This document shows positions 45,178 through 53,042 of a stretch of 64,000 bases of DNA, piece after piece. Each line of letters opens with the position of its first letter. Within the stretch, counting starts at the first letter, position 1. Origin of the DNA: an uncultured Rhizobiaceae group bacterium (GTDB lineage: Bacteria; Pseudomonadota; Alphaproteobacteria; Rhizobiales; Rhizobiaceae); NCBI GenBank assembly GCA_938010435.1, contig CALLUS010000018.1, forward strand, positions 1 to 64,000, in the 5' to 3' direction. The position numbers and the translations under genes are program-made. The notes under the pieces are model-generated. The model ran no database searches, was not told the origin of the DNA, and worked only from the letters and a program-made list of their open reading frames with translations.

Positions 45178-46755
45178 ATGAGCATCGCAGAAGAAACTCC
45201 AGCAAGGGCCGGACGTTCAGGCGGACGGTCCGCAAGACGCGCCGTTCGTGCCGCTCCATTATCTGAAGACATCAAACCGGTTCGCGCAGGCATGAACGGA
45301 GGCGAATATAAGCCTCTGTCAGACAGTGATGTTCAAAAAATCCATGAAGCCGTTCTGGATGTTCTGGAGAATATAGGCCTCTCCCAAGCCACACCCACCT
45401 GCATTGCCGCTTGTGAAAAGCTTGGCGCGATTATGGGTGACGATGGTCGTTTGCGCTTTCCGCGCCAAGTGGTGATGGATACAATTAAAAACGCCAACCG
45501 CAACTTAACAGTTCATGCGCGTGACCCGAAATACGACCTACACCCCCAAGGTGAAAAAGTTCACTTCGGAACAGCAGGCGCCGCCGTTCACGTGGTTGAT
45601 GTGGAAAAGAACGAATATCGCGAAAGCTATCTCAAAGATATCTACGATGCAGCGCGCATCGTGGAGGGGTTGGATAATATCCATTTCTTCCAACGCCCAA
45701 TGGTGGCCCGCGATTTGCCAGACCCTCTCGATCTTGATCTTAACACACTATACGCATGTCTTGCGGGCACCACAAAACACATCGGAACGTCTTTCACACT
45801 GGCTGAGTATGTACCCGATGCATTGAAGATGATGTACAAAGTGGCTGGTGGTGAAGAAGCCTTCCGCGCACGACCATTCGTGTCCAATTCAAACTGCTTC
45901 GTCGTTCCTCCCTTACGATTTGCTGCAGATGCCACAGACGTTTTAGAAGCTTGTGTTTATGGCGGTATGCCTGTTCTTTTATTGTCCGCCGGCCAGGCAG
46001 GCGCGACTTCTCCCGCGGCTATTGCAGGAGCCGTTGTTCAAGCTGTCGCAGAAGTTTTGGCCGGACTTGTTTTCGTCAATGCACTCGTACCCGGCCACCC
46101 TGCACTTTTTGGCACTTGGCCGTTTGTATCCGACCTACGCACAGGGGCCATGTCAGGTGGTTCGGGTGAGCAAGCATTGCTGACGGCCGCCTGTGGCCAA
46201 ATGGCAAATTTCTATGATCTGCCCGGTGGGTCAGCCGCAGGAATGTGCGACTCGAAAATGCCAGATATTCAAGCTGGATGGGAAAAAGGAATTGCCTATG
46301 TTTTAGCCGGAATGGCTGGAACAAACATGGTCTACGAGGCTGCCGGCATGCATGGCTCTCTCATGGGTTTTTGCCTTGAAAGCTTATTCCTCGACAATGA
46401 TGCACTGGGCCAGGCGTTGCGCTGTGTTCGCGGAATTGAAGTAACAGACGAAACCCTAAGCATCCATGCCATGCGTGATGTGTGCGTAGATGGCCCCGGA
46501 CATTACCTCGGACACAGCCAGACACTTGATCTGATGCAAAAAGAATATTTTTATCCTGATCTTGCAAACCGCTTCAGTCCGAAAGAATGGGCGGAACTTG
46601 GCAAGCCGGATATTGTTCAATTAGCCATCGAACGTAAGAAAAAAGTATTGTCCGAGTTTTTTCCAAATCACGTAGATTCGGCAACCGATAATTGGCTGCG
46701 CAACGAATTCAATATCTGCTTACCGGAAAAAGATATGAAGCCGCGGGTTCAGTAA
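45178..46755 (+). CDS. MttB-like (trimethylamine methyltransferase family) corrinoid-type methyltransferase, non-pyrrolysine
   Basis: A 525-residue protein of the MttB superfamily. It has a basic Arg/Gly-rich leader (residues 1-40), then the barrel: LSDSDVQKIHEAVLDVLENIG, GTAGAAVHVVDVEK, PFVSNSNCFVVPPLRFA, LPGGSAAGMCDSKMPDIQAGWEK and AGMAGTNMVYEAAGMHGSLMGF. The reading frame has no internal stop, so there is no pyrrolysine codon; it belongs with the MtgB-type betaine/carnitine demethylases. GGAGG lies 7 nt upstream. Such enzymes pass a methyl group to a corrinoid protein, yet none is encoded next to it. Last gene of the amine cluster. Confidence 0.9.
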   Translation: MSIAEETPARAGRSGGRSARRAVRAAPLSEDIKPVRAGMNGGEYKPLSDSDVQKIHEAVLDVLENIGLSQATPTCIAACEKLGAIMGDDGRLRFPRQVVMDTIKNANRNLTVHARDPKYDLHPQGEKVHFGTAGAAVHVVDVEKNEYRESYLKDIYDAARIVEGLDNIHFFQRPMVARDLPDPLDLDLNTLYACLAGTTKHIGTSFTLAEYVPDALKMMYKVAGGEEAFRARPFVSNSNCFVVPPLRFAADATDVLEACVYGGMPVLLLSAGQAGATSPAAIAGAVVQAVAEVLAGLVFVNALVPGHPALFGTWPFVSDLRTGAMSGGSGEQALLTAACGQMANFYDLPGGSAAGMCDSKMPDIQAGWEKGIAYVLAGMAGTNMVYEAAGMHGSLMGFCLESLFLDNDALGQALRCVRGIEVTDETLSIHAMRDVCVDGPGHYLGHSQTLDLMQKEYFYPDLANRFSPKEWAELGKPDIVQLAIERKKKVLSEFFPNHVDSATDNWLRNEFNICLPEKDMKPRVQ

Positions 46756-46796
46756 TATCACGGATTGACGCATAGGTGGTTTGCACGCCAAGCCAT

Positions 46797-46824
46797 TTGC
46801 GTATTGCTGCTTGGGCTTTATAAA
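46797..46824 (+). promoter_or_regulatory. putative promoter of pyruvate carboxylase
   Basis: TTGCGT (46797-46802) and TATAAA (46819-46824) are 16 nt apart. The -10 box lies in the palindrome GGGCTTTATAAAGCCC (46813-46828), which could itself be a regulator site. The start would fall about 30 nt before the ATG. Confidence 0.35.
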
Positions 46825-46858
46825 GCCCCCAGAATTCAATTCGGGAACCACCTAGTCG

Positions 46859-49800
46859 ATGGCCATCAAAAAAATTCTTGTCGCAAATCGTTCTGAAATT
46901 GCCATTCGCGTGTTCCGCGCGGCAAACGAACTCGGCTTAAAGACTGTTGCCATTTGGGCAGAAGAAGACAAGCTGGCCTTACATCGCTTCAAAGCGGATG
47001 AAGCATATCAAATCGGTTCCGGTCCGCATCTTTCTAAAGCGATGGGTCCGATTGAGAGCTATCTTTCAATTGAAGAAGTGATCCGTATTGCAAAACTATC
47101 TGGCGCAGATGCGATCCACCCCGGCTATGGTTTGCTATCCGAAAGTCCTGAATTTGTAGATGCATGCGAAGAAGCAGGCATTACCTTTATTGGGCCCAAA
47201 GCGGAAACAATGCGGTCACTCGGCAACAAAGTCGCCGCCCGAAATCTTGCGCTTGATGCAGGTGTACCCGTTGTCCCTGCCACAGCCCCATTGCCTGAAG
47301 ATATCGACACAATCAAAAAAATGGCTGATGAAATCGGCTATCCGATTATGCTTAAAGCATCTTGGGGAGGTGGTGGGCGCGGTATGCGCACTATTCGCTC
47401 AGCTGAAGATTTAGAAAACGAAGCACTTGAAGCTCGCCGTGAAGCCAGAGCTGCTTTTGGCAAAGATGAAATCTATTTGGAGAAATTGGTAGAACGCGCC
47501 CGTCACGTGGAAGCTCAAATTTTGGGTGATGGTCAAGGCAACGCTGTTCACTTGTTTGAACGTGATTGTTCTGTACAGCGCCGAAATCAAAAAGTGGTGG
47601 AGCGCGCTCCAGCACCTTATCTCTCAGAAGAGCAACGCCAAGAACTTTGTGGCTACGCGTTACAGATCGCAAACAAAACGAACTACCTTGGCGCGGGCAC
47701 AGTCGAGTTCCTCATGGATATCGACACAGGTGCATTCTACTTCATCGAAGTGAACCCACGCGTTCAGGTGGAACACACTGTCACCGAAGAAGTGACAGGG
47801 ATCGACATCATCAAGGCACAAATTCACTTAGTGGACGGTCATAAAATCGGTACACCTGAATCTGGTGTACCGGAACAAAAAGACATCAAACTCAACGGTC
47901 ACGCACTTCAATGCCGTATCACCACAGAAGACCCTGAGCAGAACTTCATTCCTGATTACGGTCGTATTACTGCCTATCGTGGTGCAACAGGTTTCGGTAT
48001 TCGCTTGGACGGTGGCACCGCTTATTCTGGTGCCGTGATCACACGCTTTTATGACCCACTTTTAGAAAAAGTCACCGCATGGGCGCCCACATATCAAGAA
48101 ACAATAAAACGGATGGACCGCGCCCTGCGCGAATTCCGTATTCGGGGTGTTGCAACCAATCTGACATTCCTTGAAAATATCATCACGCACCCGAGTTTTC
48201 TAGACAACACTTACACCACCAAATTCATCGATACGACACCAGAACTGTTTGAAAAAGTGAAGCGTCGCGATCGCGCAACACGTTTGTTGAACTACATTGC
48301 GGATGTTTCGGTAAATGGCCACCCGGAAGCTCGCGACCGTGCCCGTCCATCCAAGAATCTGCCGAAGCCAAGCGCTCCATGGTTTGATACTGAAATTCAA
48401 GACGGAACGCGGCAACGTTTGGAAAAAGACGGGCCTAAAGCTTTTTCCAAATGGATGCGTGATCAGAAACAAGTTTTGTTGACAGACACAACCATGCGCG
48501 ACGGGCACCAATCTCTATTGGCTACGCGGATGCGGACCCATGACATTGCAGCTGTTGCTGGTGCTTATGCGAAAGCTTTGCCCGAATTGCTGTCACTGGA
48601 ATGTTGGGGGGGAGCCACATTCGATGTTGCCATGCGTTTCCTCACCGAAGACCCATGGGAGCGTTTGGCCCTCATTCGCGAACGTGCGCCCAACCTGTTG
48701 CTACAAGCATTGGTGCGCGGGTCAAATGGTGTTGGCTATACGGGCTATCCCGACAATGTGGTTAAACACTGGGTCCATGAAGCAGCTAAAGGTGGGGTTG
48801 ATATTTTCCGTGTGTTCGATTCTCTCAATTGGGTCGACAACATGCGCGTTTGCATGGATGCAGTGTTAGAAACCGACAAGTTGTTGGAAGCCACAATTTG
48901 TTACACCGGAGACCTACAAGACAAAAGCCGCAGCCAATATGACTTGAAATACTATCTCGATATGGCTGAAGAATTGCACAAGGCTGGTGCACACATCATC
49001 GCTATCAAAGACATGGCAGGCCTATTGAAACCGGCTGCAGCGAGAGAACTTTTCCCCGCTTTGCGCGACGTGACCGACCTGCCGATACATTTCCACACCC
49101 ACGACACATCCGGCATTTCCGCAGCAACTGTTCTGGCTGCTGTTGAATCCGGTGTAGACGCTGTGGATGCAGCCATGGATTCACTTTCTGGTGGTACATC
49201 TCAACCATGTCTTGGCTCGATTGTGGAAGCTCTGCGCGGTACCGATCGCGACCCTGGTTTGGATGCAGATGCCATCCGTCAGATTTCACTCTATTGGGAA
49301 TCAACACGGGCTCAATATGCTGCGTTTGAAAGTGATGTGAAATCACCAGCTTCGGAAGTCTATCTTCATGAAATGCCAGGTGGTCAATACACCAACTTAA
49401 AGGAGCAAGCGCGCTCCTTGAACTTGGACACACGTTGGAATGAAGTCGCCAAAGCCTATGCAGATGTGAACGATATGTTCGGAGACATTGTGAAAGTGAC
49501 GCCATCTTCGAAAGTGGTCGGCGACATGGCTTTGATGATGGTGAGCCAAGATCTCACTCGTGAACAAGTAGAAGATCCAAACAAGGAAATCTCCTTTCCG
49601 GAATCTGTTGTCTCAATGATGAAGGGAGAACTTGGTTTCCCGAAACAAGGTTGGCCGGGGGCATTTCAGAAGAAAGTGCTTAAAGGTGAGAAACCATTAA
49701 CTGACCGTATTGGCGCTTTAATGAAACCCGCTGATCTGGAAGTTGAGCGTAATACCATTAATGAGGTCTTGGGACGTGAAGTCACCAATACTGAATTTGC

Positions 49801-50320
49801 ATCATACCTGATGTATCCGAAAGTCTTCACCGATTATGCATTGGCACGCGCCACTTATGGCCCCACAGCGACCTTACCGACCCCCGTTTACTTTTATGGT
49901 ATGGAACCGGGCGACGAAGTGATGATCGAAATCGAGCAGGGCAAATTGCTCGTCGTTCATTGTTTGGCTGTCTCAGAAATGGACGACCAAGGCATGGTCA
50001 CAGTGTTCTTTGAGTTGAACGGGCAACCACGTCGTGCCCGTGTACCAGATCGCCTTCGCGGAGCAGACGCCATCATTGTACGCCCAAAAGTGGATGCAAG
50101 CGACCGCACGCAAATCGGTGCACCAATGCCGGGTGTTGTTTCTACAATAATGGTGGAATCAGGTCAGGAAATCGCCGCTGGCGATGTTATTCTCTCCATC
50201 GAAGCCATGAAAATGGAAACTGCACTTCATGCGGAATCTGATGGTGTGGTTGCAGAAGTTCTCGTCAAACGCGGCGACCAAATTGATGCCAAAGACCTTT
50301 TGGTTCGTCTTGAAGGGTAA
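46859..50320 (+). CDS. pyc: pyruvate carboxylase
   Basis: A 1153-residue single-chain biotin enzyme making oxaloacetate from pyruvate and bicarbonate. Domains in order are biotin carboxylase (residues 1-450; KILVANRSEIAIRVFRAANELG, GGGGRGMR ATP loop), carboxyltransferase (about 535-810; TDTTMRDGHQSLLATRMRT), PC allosteric domain, and biotinyl carrier with the biotinylated Lys in EAMKMET (about residue 1119). Length is normal. It gives anaplerosis for C2/C1-poor amine carbon. It stands 103 nt downstream of the amine cluster and probably has its own promoter. Confidence 0.97.
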   Translation: MAIKKILVANRSEIAIRVFRAANELGLKTVAIWAEEDKLALHRFKADEAYQIGSGPHLSKAMGPIESYLSIEEVIRIAKLSGADAIHPGYGLLSESPEFVDACEEAGITFIGPKAETMRSLGNKVAARNLALDAGVPVVPATAPLPEDIDTIKKMADEIGYPIMLKASWGGGGRGMRTIRSAEDLENEALEARREARAAFGKDEIYLEKLVERARHVEAQILGDGQGNAVHLFERDCSVQRRNQKVVERAPAPYLSEEQRQELCGYALQIANKTNYLGAGTVEFLMDIDTGAFYFIEVNPRVQVEHTVTEEVTGIDIIKAQIHLVDGHKIGTPESGVPEQKDIKLNGHALQCRITTEDPEQNFIPDYGRITAYRGATGFGIRLDGGTAYSGAVITRFYDPLLEKVTAWAPTYQETIKRMDRALREFRIRGVATNLTFLENIITHPSFLDNTYTTKFIDTTPELFEKVKRRDRATRLLNYIADVSVNGHPEARDRARPSKNLPKPSAPWFDTEIQDGTRQRLEKDGPKAFSKWMRDQKQVLLTDTTMRDGHQSLLATRMRTHDIAAVAGAYAKALPELLSLECWGGATFDVAMRFLTEDPWERLALIRERAPNLLLQALVRGSNGVGYTGYPDNVVKHWVHEAAKGGVDIFRVFDSLNWVDNMRVCMDAVLETDKLLEATICYTGDLQDKSRSQYDLKYYLDMAEELHKAGAHIIAIKDMAGLLKPAAARELFPALRDVTDLPIHFHTHDTSGISAATVLAAVESGVDAVDAAMDSLSGGTSQPCLGSIVEALRGTDRDPGLDADAIRQISLYWESTRAQYAAFESDVKSPASEVYLHEMPGGQYTNLKEQARSLNLDTRWNEVAKAYADVNDMFGDIVKVTPSSKVVGDMALMMVSQDLTREQVEDPNKEISFPESVVSMMKGELGFPKQGWPGAFQKKVLKGEKPLTDRIGALMKPADLEVERNTINEVLGREVTNTEFASYLMYPKVFTDYALARATYGPTATLPTPVYFYGMEPGDEVMIEIEQGKLLVVHCLAVSEMDDQGMVTVFFELNGQPRRARVPDRLRGADAIIVRPKVDASDRTQIGAPMPGVVSTIMVESGQEIAAGDVILSIEAMKMETALHAESDGVVAEVLVKRGDQIDAKDLLVRLEG

Positions 50321-50825
50321 AGCAAAAATCATCACGGGTCATTTTCCACCTGGAGCAATAGGCCGCATCGTGCAGATGCACGGATCATATTACGCTCACG
50401 AATGGAATATGGGTACGGTTTTTGAAAGCAAGGTTGCACAAGGCCTTGGAGAGTTTGCCTCGCGTTACAATTCAGATGAAGACCTCGTGATCATTGCAAT
50501 GCTCGACGAAGAAATCGTTGGCTCATTGATACTTGACGTAAACGATCCGGAAAGTGATTCACGTGGGGCGCACCTGCGTTTCTTTATTCTGGACGATATC
50601 GCTCGCGGCACCGGTTTAGGAAATCAAATGCTCAACATATCTCTCGATCATGTGGACACACATTGCGACGGTAAATGCTGGCTGACCACATTCGGCGGGC
50701 TAGAAGCCGCAAAGCATATTTATGAAAAACACAATTTTAAAATAACCAAAGATATTCTGGGCACGCGTTGGGGTTTTGAACTCAGAGATCAAACATTTGA
50801 GCGAGATGGCAAATCCACCAGATGA
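50310..50825 (+). CDS. GNAT family N-acetyltransferase
   Basis: A protein of about 171 residues with a GNAT fold. It has an N-terminal IGRIVQMHGSYYAHEWNMG, EEIVGSLILDVND as central strands, LRFFILDDIARGTGLGNQML for acetyl-CoA binding, and CWLTTFGGLEAAKHIYEKHNFK as the last helix-strand. It resembles the acetyltransferase half of MarR-GNAT fusions. The start is unclear: TTG at 50310, overlapping the pyc stop, is the best upstream candidate, and no ATG precedes the conserved region except 81 nt earlier inside pyc. It overlaps the SDR gene by ATGA. Confidence 0.78.
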   Translation: MKGKAKIITGHFPPGAIGRIVQMHGSYYAHEWNMGTVFESKVAQGLGEFASRYNSDEDLVIIAMLDEEIVGSLILDVNDPESDSRGAHLRFFILDDIARGTGLGNQMLNISLDHVDTHCDGKCWLTTFGGLEAAKHIYEKHNFKITKDILGTRWGFELRDQTFERDGKSTR

Positions 50826-51556
50826 GATGGCTCCCAAAAAACTGCGTCATTGTCGGTACCAGCGGTGGTATTGGTACTGCATTTGTAGACCATTTACTCC
50901 AACAACACGGTGTTGAAAAAATTCACTGTCTTTCACGGTCTGGTCAAATCAGTGCAAACGACGTGAGAATTAGAAACCACATTCTGGATTATGAAAAACC
51001 AGAAACTATTTTATCAGCGGCAACGAAGGTCAAGAATGACGCGCCGATCGATCTCGCAATCGTCACTACCGGTCTGTTACATAACAAAAACGGGTTTGGC
51101 CCTGAAAAAAGTCTGCGCCAGTTAAATGCGGACAATCTAGCGCGCGCCTATCAAATCAACGCAATTGGACCAGCGCTTGTCGCCCAATCGTTTTTGCCGC
51201 TGCTGAACAAAGAGACCAAATCTGTTTTTGCCGCCCTGTCCGCACGAGTGGGTTCAATATCAGACAATTCCATAGGCGGTTGGTACGGATATCGCGCGGC
51301 TAAGGCTGGTCTGAATCAATTGCTCCGCACAGCGAGTATCGAACACGCAAGGCGTTGGCCCGAAAGCGTGGTAGTCGGCTTACATCCTGGAACCGTCGAT
51401 ACAGACTTGTCGAAACCTTTCCAACGTAATGTGGCTGATGGAAAATTGTTTACTGCTGATTATTCCGTATCACAAATGTTCAACGTCATCACAGCCGTGA
51501 CACCTGCGGATACCGGCAAAATCTTTGCCTATGATGGAACAGAGGTACCCGCGTAA
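50822..51556 (+). CDS. short-chain dehydrogenase/reductase (CsgA/C-factor-like)
   Basis: A 244-residue Rossmann oxidoreductase. It has VGTSGGIGTAFVDHLL (Gly-rich NAD(P) site, residues 9-24), IVTTGLLHNKNGFGPEKSL (NNAG-equivalent), and the catalytic Ser in ALSARVGSISDNSIG with YGYRAAKAG (Y-x3-K). It is similar to the C-factor group. The substrate is unknown. Its ATG overlaps the stop of the GNAT gene. It converges on the arylesterase gene with a 5-nt gap. Confidence 0.85.
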   Translation: MRWLPKNCVIVGTSGGIGTAFVDHLLQQHGVEKIHCLSRSGQISANDVRIRNHILDYEKPETILSAATKVKNDAPIDLAIVTTGLLHNKNGFGPEKSLRQLNADNLARAYQINAIGPALVAQSFLPLLNKETKSVFAALSARVGSISDNSIGGWYGYRAAKAGLNQLLRTASIEHARRWPESVVVGLHPGTVDTDLSKPFQRNVADGKLFTADYSVSQMFNVITAVTPADTGKIFAYDGTEVPA

Positions 51557-51561
51557 AGAAT

Positions 51562-52218
51562 CTACGGAGACGGTCGGATCACTTCAATGAAACTGACCAC
51601 CATCGGTAAAATACGATATGTCACCACATTCACGCCTTTTGCATTTGGGTGGATACCATCAGACAAAAGAAACTCAGGTTTCGTGAGAACACCGTCAAGA
51701 AAAAACGGATAGAGCAACAAATTATGCTTTTCTGAAAGTTCGGGAAAAATAGCGTTGAACTTTTTCTCGTAAACCTCACCCATATTGGGTGGAGCCAACA
51801 TGCCTGCCAACAAAATTTCAATACCGCGCTCTTTCAACCGCACAATCATTTTATCAAGATTTTCGCGAGATGTCTTGGGGGGCAATCCGCGCAGTGCGTC
51901 ATTTGCGCCCAATTCAATAATGACGCCATCAGTTCCCTCCGGCACAGACCAATCCAATCGAGACAACCCGCCACTGGTTGTATCGCCGGAGACACCGGCA
52001 CCAATAACCTCCACATCAAGACCTTCATCCTTCAGTGCAGCTTGCAAACGTTCAGGGAATCCCTCGCCTTGGGCAAGTTGATAGCCCGCAGAAAGACTAT
52101 CACCCAGAACAACGATTTTCGGTTTTGTGTCGTCAGCGAACGCAACACTGGCGCAAATAAAAAACCAGATAGAGGCGCAAAAGCTCACAGCCGCTTTACA
52201 ATATTTTACACTGTTCAC
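51562..52218 (-). CDS. SGNH-hydrolase arylesterase/lysophospholipase (TesA-like)
   Basis: A 218-residue periplasmic SGNH esterase. It has a signal peptide (hydrophobic FCASIWFFICASVAFA, cleavage before DDTKP), block I VVLGDSLSAGYQ with the nucleophile Ser, block III LGANDALRG and block V DGIHPNAKG with the Asp-His pair. The start is GTG at 52218 with GGAGG about 10 nt upstream. It is divergent from the ABC transporter pair, the conserved tesA-ybbA-ybbP arrangement of many proteobacteria. It would hydrolyse acyl esters or thioesters in the periplasm. Confidence 0.92.
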   Translation of the reverse strand: MNSVKYCKAAVSFCASIWFFICASVAFADDTKPKIVVLGDSLSAGYQLAQGEGFPERLQAALKDEGLDVEVIGAGVSGDTTSGGLSRLDWSVPEGTDGVIIELGANDALRGLPPKTSRENLDKMIVRLKERGIEILLAGMLAPPNMGEVYEKKFNAIFPELSEKHNLLLYPFFLDGVLTKPEFLLSDGIHPNAKGVNVVTYRILPMVVSFIEVIRPSP

Positions 52219-52328
52219 TTTGACATTGCCTCCCCAAAATCCATATCACTCATTATGAGTAGATACGTGTTCTTAATATGACGCTCATAGTTTCACTCCA
52301 AAACCAACATGAGAAGCCGATCAATCGA

Positions 52329-53042
52329 ATGCAACCAGCAATTTCATTAAAAAATATTCATCTCACTTTAGGCGAAGGCGCTTCGCAAGTTCATGTGCTC
52401 CGGGGAATTTCGCTGGATGTGCCGAATGCAAAGTCTGTAGGCGTGGTCGGCCCTTCCGGGTCTGGCAAATCCACATTACTCATGGTGATGGCAGGACTTG
52501 AACGTGTAGACAGCGGTAAGGTCGAACTGGTTGGCGAAGATTTCTCGAAATTAAACGAAGATGATTTGGCTGCCTTTCGTGGCAAGAATATTGGCATTGT
52601 GTTTCAATCCTTCCACCTCATTCCCAACATGACAGCCTTGGAAAACGTAGCTGTCCCGCTTGAGTTGGCAGGGGTGGAAGATGCATTTGCAAAAGCAGAA
52701 ACGGAATTGCGTGCAGTTGGTCTTGGCGAACGCCTCACCCACTATCCCACACAAATGTCAGGTGGCGAACAACAACGTGTGGCAATGGCCCGCGCTCTGG
52801 CCCCTGATCCTAAAATTCTGGTGGCAGATGAGCCAACGGGCAATCTGGACGAAGACACAGGCACCCAAATAACCGAATTGTTGTTTTCCAAACAGCGTGA
52901 ACGCGGCATGACGTTGGTTCTTGTTACTCATGACCCATCACTGGCGGCCCAATGCGACATCACGTTACGCGTGCGAGCTGGTGAAATAGAGCAACAGACT
53001 GAAAAGCCTATTAAGAAAACACGCAGGAAAACTGCTGCATGA
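52329..53042 (+). CDS. ABC transporter ATP-binding protein (YbbA-like)
   Basis: An ATPase of about 237 residues of the LolD/MacB group. It has Walker A GPSGSGKST (about residue 43), signature MSGGEQQRVAMARAL, Walker B ILVADEPTGNLD and an H-loop TLVLVTHDPS. Either ATG 52278 or 52329 may be used; the later one matches the family N-terminus (AISLKNIHLTLG) and is preferred, with a weak GAGAAG about 13 nt upstream. Its stop overlaps the permease start (ATGA). It works with the next gene, probably extracting a lipid or ester from the membrane. Confidence 0.9.
   Translation: MQPAISLKNIHLTLGEGASQVHVLRGISLDVPNAKSVGVVGPSGSGKSTLLMVMAGLERVDSGKVELVGEDFSKLNEDDLAAFRGKNIGIVFQSFHLIPNMTALENVAVPLELAGVEDAFAKAETELRAVGLGERLTHYPTQMSGGEQQRVAMARALAPDPKILVADEPTGNLDEDTGTQITELLFSKQRERGMTLVLVTHDPSLAAQCDITLRVRAGEIEQQTEKPIKKTRRKTAA

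Noticed and set aside
45178-46755. Pyrrolysine-containing trimethylamine methyltransferase
   Set aside because: The frame is continuous with no internal TAG, so this is the non-pyrrolysine branch, and TMA cannot be assumed as substrate.
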